DNA from: Roseobacter insulae
GTDB lineage: Bacteria > Pseudomonadota > Alphaproteobacteria > Rhodobacterales > Rhodobacteraceae
Direction: 5' to 3'
NCBI RefSeq assembly: GCF_019375555.1
Contig: NZ_JAHXDN010000002.1
Location: 744,001-808,000, forward strand
DNA: 64,000 bases
Shown in pieces: positions 1 to 9,483 of this stretch. Made by a program: the position numbers and the translations under genes. How positions within the stretch are numbered: the stretch's first letter is position 1; every line of letters begins with the position of its first letter. The notes below the pieces were generated by a model, which was not told the origin of the DNA, ran no database searches, and saw nothing but the letters and a program-made list of their open reading frames with translations.

Positions 1-215
1 TGAATTCACACGAAAAATCAGCAAAACTGCGTAAAATCCGGTATTACCTCTTGCAGCAGGCCGCGTGCCATGCTTATTCAGTCTTGTTGCAGCGGTGGAT
101 ACCCCGAAGGGTGGTCCCGCGCGGCGTTAAGCCCAACATATCGACACCCCGGAATGATTACGGCGTAATACGCATCCGGTTTTACGATCCACAGCACGAA
201 GGCTGAGCGAACCTC
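1..215. other. Intergenic leader before DUF4167 gene
   Basis: No credible reading frame is visible here. The window opens on TGA, which could be the stop codon of a gene lying to the left, but this cannot be shown from inside the window. The stretch probably holds the promoter and leader of the DUF4167 gene at 216. Confidence 0.4.
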
Positions 216-767
216 ATGAAATCATCGAGATCCCGGTCCCGCTCGAAGAGCAACCGCAACCGATCCCAAGGCAATCAAGGCGGCAACGTTGTTAACCGCG
301 TGTTCGACAGTTCGGGCCCGGAAGGTAAAGTGCGCGGCACGCCGCAACAGATTATCGAGAAATACAATCAGCTTGCCCGCGATGCGCAGCTGAGCAACGA
401 CCGCGTCGCCGCGGAGAACTTCCAGCAACATGCGGAGCATTACACCCGCCTGCTGAGCGAGGCGCAGCGTGAGATCGAAGCGCGGCGCGAAGAGCAGGAG
501 CGGCAGAACCGCGAGCGTCAGGCGGAGCGGGATCGCGAGCGGGCAGAGCGACAGGAACGCGAAGCGACTCAGGCCGCCGAACAGCCACCGCAGTCCGACA
601 TGCCGGTGCAGGAAGGTGACAGCAATCTGGTTGAAACGCCGGAAAGCCAGCCGAAACCGAAACGCGCGCCGCGCCGCAAACCGCGGCCCAAACCGGACAC
701 CCCGGGCGACGCGCCCTCGGGCGAGGCCTCGCCGGGCGGCGGGGACGCTCCGAAAGCGGCAGAGTAA
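216..767 (+). CDS. DUF4167 domain-containing protein
   Basis: This 183-residue protein has the layout of the alphaproteobacterial DUF4167 family. A basic Arg/Ser/Asn-rich N-terminus (about residues 1-25) is followed by a conserved segment with VRGTPQQIIEKYNQLARDA (about 40-60). Next comes a charged helix very rich in Glu/Arg/Gln (about 80-125, likely coiled coil) and a disordered Pro/Lys/Gly-rich tail. The basic ends suggest nucleic-acid or ribosome contact, but no function is established from the sequence. It ends in a strong intrinsic terminator shared with the convergent rsmA operon. ATG 216 is the first start of the conserved frame. Confidence 0.85.
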   Translation: MKSSRSRSRSKSNRNRSQGNQGGNVVNRVFDSSGPEGKVRGTPQQIIEKYNQLARDAQLSNDRVAAENFQQHAEHYTRLLSEAQREIEARREEQERQNRERQAERDRERAERQEREATQAAEQPPQSDMPVQEGDSNLVETPESQPKPKRAPRRKPRPKPDTPGDAPSGEASPGGGDAPKAAE

Positions 768-780
768 ACAGTCTTTTCAA

Positions 781-806
781 GAACCCCGCACCCGGCGGGG
801 TTTTTC
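781..806. terminator. Bidirectional intrinsic terminator
   Basis: A GC-rich stem ACCCCGC/GCGGGGT (783-789 with 795-801) encloses a 5-nt loop. A T-run follows on the + strand and an A-run precedes it. It lies between the convergent DUF4167 and rsmA genes and overlaps the last codon of rsmA, so it can serve both. Confidence 0.85.
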
Positions 807-1647
807 ATGTCTGCGCGATTCTGCGGGCGAGGGCGCAGAAACCTTCGAGCGGTACTTGTTCTGCCCGGTCGGTTGGTTTCAACCCCGCGGCCAGCAACCT
901 GTCTTCGATATCCGGCGCGATGCCCTTCAAGGCGGCCCGCAGCATCTTGCGCCTTTGGTTGAAGGCTGCTGCGACCACGCGGCTCAGAACGGCAGCGTCC
1001 GCGGGGTACCGCGGTTCAGGCAGTGCCGCCAGATGCACCACGCTGCTTGATACTTTGGGCGGGGGGGTGAAGGCTTCGGGCGGCAACTGCAGTACGATCC
1101 GGGCATCTGCGCGCCATTGCGCAAGGATGGCCAGACGCCCGTATGCTTTGCTGCCCGGCTGCGCCACGATACGCTCGGCCACCTCGCGTTGGAACATCAG
1201 CGTCAGGCTTTGCCAGAACGGCGGCCAGTGCTGAGGGGTCAGCCAGCGCACCAGCAATTCGGTGCCGACATTATAGGGCAGGTTGGCCGCCACCCGGATC
1301 GGCGGGGTGAGATGGGCAAGGGGGTCGATCCTGAGGGCGTCGCCTTCCAGAACGGTCACCTTCCCCGGGTAGGCGGCCGCGATTTCGGCCAGCGCCGGCA
1401 GGCACCGCGCGTCCTTTTCAATGGCCAATACATGACGGGCGCCTTCGGACAGCAGCCCGCGCGTGAGGCCACCCGGCCCCGGGCCGATTTCAAGGACATC
1501 GCAGCTGGTCAGATCACCGGCCTGCCGCGCAATCTTGGCCGTGAGGTTCAGGTCCAGCAGAAAGTTCTGTCCCATCGATTTCCGGGCCTGCAGATCGTGG
1601 GTCCGGATGACCTCGCGCAGCGGCGGCAATGTGTCGATAGTGGCCAC
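805..1647 (-). CDS. rsmA: 16S rRNA dimethyladenosine transferase RsmA (KsgA)
   Basis: This SAM-dependent enzyme dimethylates two adjacent adenosines (A1518/A1519, E. coli numbering) near the 3' end of 16S rRNA late in 30S assembly. The 280-residue protein carries the family signature [10 protein letters not shown] (about residues 23-32). It also has the SAM-binding motif [15 protein letters not shown] (about 51-65), the acidic motif AIEKD and the catalytic NLPYN motif (about 121-125). A C-terminal helical domain carries FNQRRKML. Translation starts at GTG 1647, 3 nt after the pdxA stop codon, so it is the last gene of the surA-pdxA-rsmA arm of the envelope operon. Confidence 0.96.
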   Translation of the reverse strand: MATIDTLPPLREVIRTHDLQARKSMGQNFLLDLNLTAKIARQAGDLTSCDVLEIGPGPGGLTRGLLSEGARHVLAIEKDARCLPALAEIAAAYPGKVTVLEGDALRIDPLAHLTPPIRVAANLPYNVGTELLVRWLTPQHWPPFWQSLTLMFQREVAERIVAQPGSKAYGRLAILAQWRADARIVLQLPPEAFTPPPKVSSSVVHLAALPEPRYPADAAVLSRVVAAAFNQRRKMLRAALKGIAPDIEDRLLAAGLKPTDRAEQVPLEGFCALARRIAQT

Positions 1648-1650
1648 CGG

Positions 1651-2625
1651 CTATCTCCGCTCACTCATGCGCGCGGCCAGTTTGAGGGCCTCGATCATAC
1701 TGGTGGCGTTTGCCATCCCCTTGCCCGCAATGTCGAACGCGGTGCCGTGATCCGGCGAGGTGCGCACGAAAGGCAGGCCAAGGGTCACATTCACGCCCTT
1801 GTCGAAATCCAGCGTCTTGATCGGGATCAGCGCCTGATCGTGGTACATGGCAATGGCCGCGTCATAGCGTTTTCGCGCGGCGGCATGAAACATCGTGTCG
1901 GCGGGCAGGGGGCCCAGAAGGGCCAGTCCTTCATCCCGCATCCGGTCGATCAGCGCAGTGATCCAATCCAGCTCTTCGCGGCCCATGGCCCCGCCTTCGC
2001 CGGCATGCGGGTTCAGACCGGCGATGGCCAGCCGGGGCGTCTCGATGCCAAAGCGATCGCGCAGCGACCGGGCGGTGATCTCGATGGTGTCGCGCAGCAC
2101 CCCGGGCGTCAGGGCCGTCGGCACATCCTGCAGGGCGATGTGAATTGTCGCGGGCACAACCCGCAACTGGTCAGACGCCAGCATCATCACCGCGCGCGCG
2201 CCACCGGCGAGGGCGGCGAGGTATTCGGTATGGCCGGGGTAGGCGAAACCTGCCCCGTCAATCAGCGCTTTCTTGTGGATCGGCGCGGTACACAGCGCGG
2301 CCGCCTCGCCACTCTGAACAAGCGCCACGGCCTGTGCGATCACGTCGATGACACCATGGGCATTCGCCGGGTCCGGCGCGCCGGGGGTTGCGTCCTTGGG
2401 AAATGCATGGGCCAGAACCGGCAGCGCATGCGGCGTGACATCTGCCGCCTCTGACAGGTTGGCTATCACTTGGTAAGGGCAGTCGCGCGTCAGGTGGCGC
2501 GGGTCACCCATCCAGGCGAGCGGGATCTGCTCGCTGAGGTGTGCCCAGGCCTTCGCGGCGATCTCCGGGCCGATGCCGGCGGGTTCTCCGCAGCTGATCA
2601 GAACCGGCGCCGCGCCCGATGTCAT
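1651..2625 (-). CDS. pdxA: 4-hydroxythreonine-4-phosphate dehydrogenase PdxA
   Basis: PdxA oxidises 4-phosphohydroxy-L-threonine with NAD+ in the DXP-dependent pyridoxal phosphate pathway. The 324-residue protein has the N-terminal GEPAGIGPE motif and the metal-binding histidines in PGHTEYLA, AGLNPHAGEGG and AMYHDQALIPIK. Its C-terminus contains GLPFVRTSPDHGTAFDIAG. Length and motifs are those of a complete enzyme. The ATG at 2625 overlaps the surA TGA as ATGA, which implies translational coupling. The surA-pdxA-rsmA order is also found in gammaproteobacteria. Confidence 0.96.
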   Translation of the reverse strand: MTSGAAPVLISCGEPAGIGPEIAAKAWAHLSEQIPLAWMGDPRHLTRDCPYQVIANLSEAADVTPHALPVLAHAFPKDATPGAPDPANAHGVIDVIAQAVALVQSGEAAALCTAPIHKKALIDGAGFAYPGHTEYLAALAGGARAVMMLASDQLRVVPATIHIALQDVPTALTPGVLRDTIEITARSLRDRFGIETPRLAIAGLNPHAGEGGAMGREELDWITALIDRMRDEGLALLGPLPADTMFHAAARKRYDAAIAMYHDQALIPIKTLDFDKGVNVTLGLPFVRTSPDHGTAFDIAGKGMANATSMIEALKLAARMSERR

Positions 2626-3842
2626 GGCGTGACGATACGGGCGTCGGCGCGCAGCTGGTCCAGCAGGCTGTCGGCATAGGCATTGATCCGGGCTGACCGC
2701 AACGCGTTGGCGACATCCTCGCGGGCAACTTCCTCGTTCACCGCCGCCGTGCGCCCGCAGAGCATCAGGAAGACCAGTGTTTCTCCGTTTGCGCGGGTGA
2801 GCGCCGTGGAGATTTCATTGGGATCCAGCTTGCTGAGCTCAAGGGCGATATCCTGCGGAATTTCGGAGGGCGGCTTGCTGCCGCGTTCCAGAACCTCTTC
2901 GGGCTGGCCCTGCGCCACGCCATAGAGATCGTCACAGACATCAATCTCTTCGCGCAGCCTCGCCGCCTTCGACAGGCCTGCCTGCGATCGCCCGCCGGGG
3001 ATGTAATAGGCCGCATATTCGATCGCGGCATACTCGCGGGTCGGCGCGCCCGTCTCTTCAATGGCGCGCAGCTGGAAGAGGGCGACCGCATCGGGGATGG
3101 CAAGCGGGTCGGTCACTTCTCCCGGGGCGAGCGCCAGCAGCAGGGGCCGCAGGACGGGAGGCAATTTGGTGAGCTCCTGCCACGGTAGCCGTCCGCCGGC
3201 GTCGCGCGACGCGGTGGCGGAATATTCCCGCGCATATTCGGAGAATTCCGCCTCGGACTGCGATGCCGCAATCAGCTCGGCGATCTCCTGCACTTCCTCG
3301 CGGTTTTCCGGCGGCGCGGGAATGATGATCTCCGATACCAGCACGCGAATACCGCTTGCACCACCGGTGGACCCCAGCGCACTGTCGATCTCCCTTTCGG
3401 AGATCTCCACCCGCGCGCCGTAGCGCGCCGCGATCAGATCCCGCCATGCGATGCCCACTTCAACAAAGTCGCGGAAGCTTTCTTCGGAGACACCACCGTC
3501 TTCCAGCGCGGCGATGAATTCCTCGGCGCTGAGGTTGGTGCGCGCCGCGAATTCAGTGATACCCGCTTCAATTCCCTCGGGCGTCAATTCCAGCCCCGAT
3601 GCTTCCACCGCCTGCGCCCGCAGCCGCTCGTCGACCAGCGTTTCGATGACGGCTTCGCGATTGGCCCCCGGCGCATTCAGCAGGCGCAGGAATCTTTCGC
3701 GCTGCTCCACCTCGTACTCGGTGACGACATCATCATTCACCTCGACCACCGGGTCGAAAAGCCCCTGCGCCGTGACCGGACCGGTCAGCGCAAGGCCCAG
3801 TGTCACACTGAAGAGGATTGCGATTTTGCTCGATGCGCTCAT
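2622..3842 (-). CDS. surA: Periplasmic peptidyl-prolyl isomerase / chaperone SurA
   Basis: SurA is a periplasmic chaperone with a parvulin-type domain that escorts outer-membrane beta-barrels, including LptD, to the BAM complex. A signal peptide ends near ALTGPVTAQG. The SurA N-terminal domain follows (VVEVNDDVVTEYEVEQRERFLRLL), then a parvulin region (SEAEFSEYAREYSA, DAGGRLPW). Three in-frame ATGs lie close together (3860, 3851, 3842). The one at 3842 was chosen because GGGA precedes it at workable spacing. ATG 3851 forms ATGA with the lptD stop. The next gene, pdxA, overlaps its TGA. The gene lies directly downstream of its client lptD. Confidence 0.9.
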   Translation of the reverse strand: MSASSKIAILFSVTLGLALTGPVTAQGLFDPVVEVNDDVVTEYEVEQRERFLRLLNAPGANREAVIETLVDERLRAQAVEASGLELTPEGIEAGITEFAARTNLSAEEFIAALEDGGVSEESFRDFVEVGIAWRDLIAARYGARVEISEREIDSALGSTGGASGIRVLVSEIIIPAPPENREEVQEIAELIAASQSEAEFSEYAREYSATASRDAGGRLPWQELTKLPPVLRPLLLALAPGEVTDPLAIPDAVALFQLRAIEETGAPTREYAAIEYAAYYIPGGRSQAGLSKAARLREEIDVCDDLYGVAQGQPEEVLERGSKPPSEIPQDIALELSKLDPNEISTALTRANGETLVFLMLCGRTAAVNEEVAREDVANALRSARINAYADSLLDQLRADARIVTP

Positions 3843-3847
3843 TTTGA

Positions 3848-5971
3848 TCATTTCCCGCATGTTCTTTTATAACTGTCAGTGCCTTTTTGCGCCGAAAAGC
3901 CACGTAGCCCGATGGATAAGCCCAAAGTTGTCGACGGTGCAAGGCTTGCCGAGGTTGTATACCGGCGATCCACTGAAAACGCGACCGATACGCATTCGTT
4001 ATTGTACGTGACCCCGACCCCTGCCGTGGCCGCCCGGTCGAGCGTCAGATCGTAACGCCAGTCAGCATTTGCCGTCCAGTGGCGGTCCACGCGGTAGGAC
4101 CCGTCGAGCGCGATTTCGGCGAGGTTTTCAGAACGCTCTTCCTCAAGGTCCTTGGTCAGCCAGATGTAGCTGCCCTCAAGTCGCGTCCGCCGCTTGCCGT
4201 AAGCGCCCCGAATTTCCGCCTTAGCAAAGTTAAAACTGTCATCGAAGAGCGTTCTGGCCGTGATCGCCCACCCACCTGTCGACTTGTACTGCCCGGCAAC
4301 AAGGTAGTTGGACGTGGTGCCCTGCAGACCGGAGGTCAGGGTAAAGGCCTCGTCCGCATCTTCACGCAGGACCTGACCGAAGGTCAGTGATGTCTCGGAA
4401 CCCGCGGGGTCAAATCGCGACCAGTTTACACCTATGGCTGCCGTGCGCCCGCGTTCGCGGCGGTCCGGTTCGGGAAACCGGGACAGCGACACAAGGTTGC
4501 CGCCGTCAAATTCGACCCGCGTGCTTTCCTCGTTGGGGATGTTCAGACGATCGCCCCCAACCCAGCCGATCTGGACAATCGGCTCCAGAAACTGTGTGAC
4601 ATCCCCCGCGCCGCCCCGCGTCATCGGAAAGCGCAGCGCCACCGCGCCATGCGGCGTAAGCTGGGTTTGCGTCTGCGGGACGGTGCTGTCTTGGGTGATG
4701 TTGAACACATCTGCGGTCGCCCCCAGCGTGACATCCGCGCGCAGCCCGCCGGGCAAGGTCCAGCTTCGCAACCAGTCGGCCTCGGTGCTGAACCGCGATA
4801 CGTCGCGCCCTATGATATCGTCATCCGAGTAGCGATAGTGGCTGTGGGCATTTGCGCCAAGGCGCAACTCACCGCCCACCGCCTTTGGAAAGTAACGCAC
4901 CTGGTAGATGGCGTCGCCGACAATCGTCGGCAGGTTTGCGTTGATTTCGCCATCCCGCAGGGATTTGAACGCGGTCAGGCCGGCACCGATGTATTCGTCC
5001 CGGCGAGCCCGGCTGATCGAGATCGCGCTGTCGAGCCGGTCCTTGCCTGAATAGCCGTAGTCCACGAGATAGGCGTCGTCCGTGGTGACTTCGACATCGA
5101 ATCTCAGTTTGAAATCGTTGCGCAGGTCAAACGCTCCGTTGCCAAAGATATACCCGCGGGTTTCGCTCGGGCGTACATCGTCACGGCTGATCGCCCCGTC
5201 TATTTGGATTCGGCCCTTGGCATAGGCCTGCCGGTATCGAAACTCCAGCGTTCGGGTGCGGGTGGAGAGATAGGGGGTCAGGGTCAGGTCCCGGTCATCG
5301 GCAAGCCGGATGAAATAGGGCACTTTGATGCCAGTGCCGAGCCGCGACGTGGTGCGCAGCGACGGGATCAGGAAACCGGTTGCGCGGTCCACCGTCGGGT
5401 CCGGCAGCCGCAGTTGCGGAATATAAAGGATCGGCGTGTTCCGGATCAGGAACTGCGCGCCCTCGAAATAGAGCTGGCGTTGCTCCTTGTCGTGCACAAT
5501 GCGTTTGGCTCGGATTTGCCACAGGGGCGGGCGGCCGTCATCGCATATCTGGCAGGAGGTGACGGCTGTCTTATAGAGCTGGCTGTAACGCTCGCTTGTC
5601 CGCTGAATCTGCACCGCTGCCAATTGCAGCTGCTCATCGAGGATCATCCGTGCGCCGGTCAGCAGGCCCGTCTTGAGGGTGGCGTCCAATTCGGCCGCCG
5701 AGGCGAGAACCGTGATGCTCTCGCCGTCCTGCATGGTGATCGGGCCCGAAACCTCCAGCGATCCCTTGCGGCGGTCATAGCGGATTTCCGAGGCGGACAG
5801 GCGGGTTGTTCCCTGAAACGCTTCAACATTGCCGCGCGCAACCAGAACCCGGTCGGCGGTGATGAAGATTTCATTGGCGATGAGAACCGCGGGCTCCGCC
5901 GGGATATCCTCCTGCGCCAGACCGGCAACCGGCCAGAGCAGCATCAGACAGACGGTTAGAGCGCGTCTCAC
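3848..5971 (-). CDS. lptD: LPS-assembly outer membrane protein LptD
   Basis: LptD is the outer-membrane beta-barrel that inserts lipopolysaccharide into the outer leaflet as the end of the Lpt bridge. The 707-residue product starts with a signal peptide cleaved near VAGLAQE. It has an OstA/LptA-like beta-jellyroll (about 30-140, with ASEIRYDRRKG and GESITVLASAAEL). The long barrel domain includes RLPDPTVDRATGFLIPSLR. Cysteines at SCQIC and near the C-terminus (NECVS, RTCGK) could form the family's disulfides. The start is GTG 5971, 3 nt from the lptG stop. It sits with lptG, lptF and surA in one transcription unit. Confidence 0.95.
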   Translation of the reverse strand: MRRALTVCLMLLWPVAGLAQEDIPAEPAVLIANEIFITADRVLVARGNVEAFQGTTRLSASEIRYDRRKGSLEVSGPITMQDGESITVLASAAELDATLKTGLLTGARMILDEQLQLAAVQIQRTSERYSQLYKTAVTSCQICDDGRPPLWQIRAKRIVHDKEQRQLYFEGAQFLIRNTPILYIPQLRLPDPTVDRATGFLIPSLRTTSRLGTGIKVPYFIRLADDRDLTLTPYLSTRTRTLEFRYRQAYAKGRIQIDGAISRDDVRPSETRGYIFGNGAFDLRNDFKLRFDVEVTTDDAYLVDYGYSGKDRLDSAISISRARRDEYIGAGLTAFKSLRDGEINANLPTIVGDAIYQVRYFPKAVGGELRLGANAHSHYRYSDDDIIGRDVSRFSTEADWLRSWTLPGGLRADVTLGATADVFNITQDSTVPQTQTQLTPHGAVALRFPMTRGGAGDVTQFLEPIVQIGWVGGDRLNIPNEESTRVEFDGGNLVSLSRFPEPDRRERGRTAAIGVNWSRFDPAGSETSLTFGQVLREDADEAFTLTSGLQGTTSNYLVAGQYKSTGGWAITARTLFDDSFNFAKAEIRGAYGKRRTRLEGSYIWLTKDLEEERSENLAEIALDGSYRVDRHWTANADWRYDLTLDRAATAGVGVTYNNECVSVAFSVDRRYTTSASLAPSTTLGLSIGLRGFSAQKGTDSYKRTCGK

Positions 5972-5974
5972 GTG

Positions 5975-7072
5975 TCAGCCATCCTCTGCATGCAACAGAA
6001 GTCCGAGCGCCAGCAGAATGGCGGCAACGGGCGGCATCCAGGCGGCGAGGTAAATCGGAATTTGGCCGTTTTCCCCGAGGATCTGCGCGAAGCTGCGAAT
6101 AAAATACAAACCGAATCCCAAAAGAACTGCGGCCAGCACCGCGATGCCGGTCCCCCCGAACCGGGTATGCCGCATGGTAAAGGCGCTCGCAACAAGAACC
6201 ATCGACATCAGAAACAACGGGCGGGCAAGTTCCGTCTGGAACCACACGCGGTGCAACCGCGATGAAAAGCCCGCTTGGTCAAGTTGCTGAATGAATTCAG
6301 GCAGTTTCCAGATCGAAATGGAACTGGGCCGGCCAAAGCTTTCCCGGATGCGTTCAAGGGTCAGCGTGGTCGGTATGATCAACTCGTCGTGGTACTCGGC
6401 AAGGGCTTCGGCATTTGCACCGGGGCGCAGCGGCCACAGCTTGGCGTTGCGCAACCGCCAGCCGCCGGTTTGCAGCGAGGCACTTTCCGCCGCAACCCGT
6501 TGCACCGGCCCGCCACCCGGCGCATAGGACAGGAAGGTGACATCGTATAGCACCGAGGCGTCCGCGTTGGAGCGCCAGGCCCGGATCACCGATTGGCCGT
6601 CCTCTCCGCCCTGGCGCAACCACAACCCTTCACCGGAGATGGACAGCGTCGACGCCCCCCCGGTGCGGTAGCTTTCTGCCAGTTCGCTGAAGCGTTTGGA
6701 GGTACCAGCCACGATGGGGTTCAGCATGGTGACGGCAAAAACGCCGATCATCAGGGCGACGACAACAGGTGCGACCAGCGCCCGCAGCGCGGAACGACCC
6801 GCCGCCCGCGTCGCGATAAGTTCAGAGGAACGCGCAAGACTGATAAAGAGCGCAACCGTGGCGAGGATCATGATCAGCGGCAGAATTTCATTCAAGGTTT
6901 GCGGCGCGTTCAGCAGGGACAGGCCAACGATGCGGCCAAAGGTAACGCCCAGATCACCAAAAGCGCGGGTCTGATCAACGAGGTCCACCAGGGTGACGAG
7001 CGAAAACAGAACCACCGTCAGCATCAGAAAGCTCATCGCGAAGCGGCGCGCGAAATAGAAGTGCAGGATCAT
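5975..7072 (-). CDS. lptG: LPS export ABC transporter permease LptG
   Basis: LptG is one of two inner-membrane permeases that pair with LptB2 to extract LPS. The 365-residue protein has the YjgP/YjgQ layout: an N-terminal hydrophobic bundle (MILHFYFARRFAMSFLMLT through LILATVALFISLARSSELIA) and a periplasmic jellyroll (about 130-270). Three C-terminal membrane segments follow (LARPLFLMSMVLVASAF, GIAVLAAVLLGFGLYFI, AAWMPPVAAILLALGLLL). ATG 7072 is chosen because it overlaps the lptF stop as ATGA. The frame stays open further upstream, but only inside lptF. Confidence 0.95.
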   Translation of the reverse strand: MILHFYFARRFAMSFLMLTVVLFSLVTLVDLVDQTRAFGDLGVTFGRIVGLSLLNAPQTLNEILPLIMILATVALFISLARSSELIATRAAGRSALRALVAPVVVALMIGVFAVTMLNPIVAGTSKRFSELAESYRTGGASTLSISGEGLWLRQGGEDGQSVIRAWRSNADASVLYDVTFLSYAPGGGPVQRVAAESASLQTGGWRLRNAKLWPLRPGANAEALAEYHDELIIPTTLTLERIRESFGRPSSISIWKLPEFIQQLDQAGFSSRLHRVWFQTELARPLFLMSMVLVASAFTMRHTRFGGTGIAVLAAVLLGFGLYFIRSFAQILGENGQIPIYLAAWMPPVAAILLALGLLLHAEDG

Positions 7073-8205
7073 GCAACACTCTCCTGCGGTCGCGCGCGCC
7101 GTCGTCGCAACCAGTTTGGCCGTGCGACATACCACAGCATGCCAAACGCCAGCAGCGCGCCGACAAGAACCGGCACATAGAGCAGCGGCCACAGACGGGC
7201 GTCGTCGCGCACCGGGTTCTGCATCGTCGATCGCGCGCCGTTGATCAGAAGCAGAAGGGCGAAGGCGACAACCACTTCACGCCAGACGCCGAAGCGCGAA
7301 TAGCCGCCGATCAGCAAGGTCGAAAACCCGATCATGGCCGCGACGATGCAGAACAGGGGCTCGGCAAAGCGCGAATGGAATTCCTCGGCAATGTCGCCAA
7401 GGCTCTGGTTCGTAGCCTCCGACACCTGGCTCCAGGGAACCAGCAGTTCGGACGTGATCATGTTGCGCGCCGATCTGGCCTGCGCCGTGTCGCTGCGCAC
7501 CAGGGCGCTGATGTCGAAAGAGAAATCCCTGAACTCCGCCGTCGACAGCCGATCATCGGCAGTGTCCAGTCGCTGGGCCGTGCCGTCGACCATGATCAGT
7601 GTGGTCAGGTTCTGATTGCGGATCAGATAGGCTTCGGCGGCGGTGTAGATCACGCCTTCGTCGGGGTTACGCCTGTCGGACAGGAACACGTCTCGTAACA
7701 CACCTTCTTCGGTGATCTCCCGTGCGTAGAAGGTGACCGACGTGGACGGATGCAAGAATGTGCCTTCCGTCAACAGCCGCGATGTGGCGTTTTGCGAGAT
7801 CTCCGCCTCCCGTTCGCTGAGCTGTTCCAGCGCCATAGGCAGCAGGAGGTGGTTCAGGACCGAGGCGAGCGCAAAGACGATCACCCCAAAAAGAAAAAAC
7901 GGGCGTGCCAGCCGGAACGGGCCGGAGCCGGTCGCCTGCATGACCGTCAGCTCGCTTTCGTTGTTCAGCCTGTTCGTCACGTAAACGGCCCCGCAGAATG
8001 CGGAGATGGGCAAGACGGTGGTGATCAGTTTGGGCAGGCCAAGCGCTGTGAATTCCAGAAACACCAGCGCGGACTGGCCATCGCTGATCAGACGGTCAAA
8101 CAGCACAACAGCCCGGTTGATCCAGAAAATCGCGATCAGCACCAGCGAGAAGAACCCAAACAGAATCAGCAGTTGCGACAGCACGTATCTGTCGATTTTG
8201 CTCAC
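7069..8205 (-). CDS. lptF: LPS export ABC transporter permease LptF
   Basis: LptF is the partner permease of LptG. The 378-residue protein begins DRYVLSQLLILFGFFSLVLI, the first membrane helix typical of the family. It has a periplasmic jellyroll in the middle (TEGTFLHPSTSVTFYAREI) and closes with membrane helices (FCIVAAMIGFSTLLIGGYSRFG and the C-terminal VPVLVGALLAFGMLWYV). Translation starts at GTG 8205 behind a GGGGATCGAGG leader. It is the first gene of the lptF-lptG-lptD-surA-pdxA-rsmA unit. The operon promoter must lie in the 141-bp gap shared with divergent holC. Confidence 0.95.
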   Translation of the reverse strand: MSKIDRYVLSQLLILFGFFSLVLIAIFWINRAVVLFDRLISDGQSALVFLEFTALGLPKLITTVLPISAFCGAVYVTNRLNNESELTVMQATGSGPFRLARPFFLFGVIVFALASVLNHLLLPMALEQLSEREAEISQNATSRLLTEGTFLHPSTSVTFYAREITEEGVLRDVFLSDRRNPDEGVIYTAAEAYLIRNQNLTTLIMVDGTAQRLDTADDRLSTAEFRDFSFDISALVRSDTAQARSARNMITSELLVPWSQVSEATNQSLGDIAEEFHSRFAEPLFCIVAAMIGFSTLLIGGYSRFGVWREVVVAFALLLLINGARSTMQNPVRDDARLWPLLYVPVLVGALLAFGMLWYVARPNWLRRRRARPQESVA

Positions 8206-8346
8206 CTCGATCCCCTTTGGATTATCCGTTGCCTGTCAGGGAACGATAAACCAATAAACGACGCTCGAAAACTGCTATCTGGTCATTGGCGGATGCGCGC
8301 GGTACCTCTGCGTGGAGAGTTGAAGACACGTTGGAAGGCTTGTTCA

Positions 8347-8805
8347 TTGGGGACTGCGCTGTTTTACCATCTGACACGTCGCCCGATGGAGGAGACACTG
8401 ACGATGCTGCTTGGCAAGGCGACCGCCGCGGGCATGCGCGTCGTGGTGCGCGGTGCCGATCCGGGGCGTTTGGCGTGGCTTGACGAAAAGCTCTGGCAGG
8501 GCGCGGAGGACGGGTTCCTGCCGCACGGTCTGGCGGGGGGCGCACATGACACCTTGCAGCCGGTTCTGCTCACGACCGAGGGTGAGGCCGTCAATGGCGC
8601 GCGGTGCCTGATGACGGTGGATGGTGCCCCGGTGACAGCTGAGGATGTCGCGGCCATGGACAGGGTCTGCGTGCTTTTTGACGGCAATGACGCGATGGCG
8701 CTGGATCAGGCCCGCAGCCAGTGGAAGGCGTTGAAGGATGCGGGTGCCTCGGCCCAGTACTGGTCCGAAGACTCCGGTCGCTGGGAAAAGAAGGCGGAGA
8801 CCTGA
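8347..8805 (+). CDS. holC: DNA polymerase III subunit chi (HolC)
   Basis: Chi links the clamp loader to single-strand-binding protein during replication. The 152-residue protein contains the alphaproteobacterial HolC hallmarks FYHLTRRPMEETL, VVRGADPGRLAWLDEKLW and FLPHGLAGGAHDTLQPVLL. The first ATG lies inside this conserved block. The homologous start must therefore be TTG 8347, which has GGAAGG 8 nt upstream (8333-8338) and restores the N-terminal beta-strand GTALFYHLTRRP. It is divergent from lptF. Confidence 0.88.
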   Translation: MGTALFYHLTRRPMEETLTMLLGKATAAGMRVVVRGADPGRLAWLDEKLWQGAEDGFLPHGLAGGAHDTLQPVLLTTEGEAVNGARCLMTVDGAPVTAEDVAAMDRVCVLFDGNDAMALDQARSQWKALKDAGASAQYWSEDSGRWEKKAET

Positions 8806-8850
8806 GACAGGCGCGGGGCCTGCGGAGGGCGCCTTGCGGGCGGTGCTGCC

Positions 8851-9432
8851 CTACCGGGTCAGGATGAGCTCACCGCCGGTGATTTCGATTTTGCCCCAGC
8901 GCTGCAGATAAGTCATCCCCAGCAGACTGTGCGACATCTCGGCCTCGTTGACCACAGCCGTGAGGTTCTCATCGGTTACCGGGCCGAGGGTCACCCGGTC
9001 CAGCCGCACGGGTGCGGTGCGCACCTCGCCATTGGCCGTGATGGCGCGGCCGGTGAAGTTCAGACGGTCAGGGCTCAGCCCCGCAGCAAGGGCGTCATCG
9101 CGGGTAAGCACCATTTCCGTGGCGCCCGTATCGAGGACAAAGCGCACCGGGGCGCCGTTGACCTCGGCGGCGATGTAGTAGTGACCGTCGGCGCTGCGCG
9201 GGACAACGATTTTTCCCTCGTCGGCAAAAACGGTCTGTTGCGGCCGCACCGTCTGGCTGATGTCGTCCCAAAGACCGTAGGCTGCGATCGCCCCCAGAAA
9301 AATGAACCCCCACAGCGCCGCCTGCTGCAGCGATTTGTTCAGCGATTGACGGGATTGGGTGAAAAACCAGCCCACGACCATCAGGCCGAGGATGATCAGG
9401 TAAATCAGTCTGCCGGTGTCAAAGCTGTCCAC
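8851..9432 (-). CDS. TIGR02281-type membrane-anchored clan AA aspartic protease
   Basis: This is a 193-residue retropepsin-like protein. It has two N-terminal membrane helices (LIYLIILGLMVVGWFF and ALWGFIFLGAIAAYGLW). A single protease domain follows with the catalytic signature VLDTGATEMVL (about residues 108-118) and the C-terminal flap region LLGMTYLQRW. Only one D-T-G motif is present, so activity would need a homodimer, as for retropepsins. The active site is predicted to face the periplasm. The physiological substrate in this family is unknown. Start GTG 9432 has AGGA about 8 nt upstream. Confidence 0.85.
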   Translation of the reverse strand: MDSFDTGRLIYLIILGLMVVGWFFTQSRQSLNKSLQQAALWGFIFLGAIAAYGLWDDISQTVRPQQTVFADEGKIVVPRSADGHYYIAAEVNGAPVRFVLDTGATEMVLTRDDALAAGLSPDRLNFTGRAITANGEVRTAPVRLDRVTLGPVTDENLTAVVNEAEMSHSLLGMTYLQRWGKIEITGGELILTR

Positions 9433-9483
9433 GTGGTGTCCTCGCGCATTGTTGCAACCAACATAATCACGATCTTGGGATTG

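Noticed and set aside
1117-2454. 445-codon plus-strand frame opposite rsmA and pdxA
   Set aside because: Shadow of two conserved genes on the other strand; composition is Arg/Gln/Gly-rich, as usual for antisense frames in GC-rich DNA.
7750-8346. Upstream part of the long frame leading into holC
   Set aside because: It is antisense to lptF; HolC homology begins only at TTG 8347.
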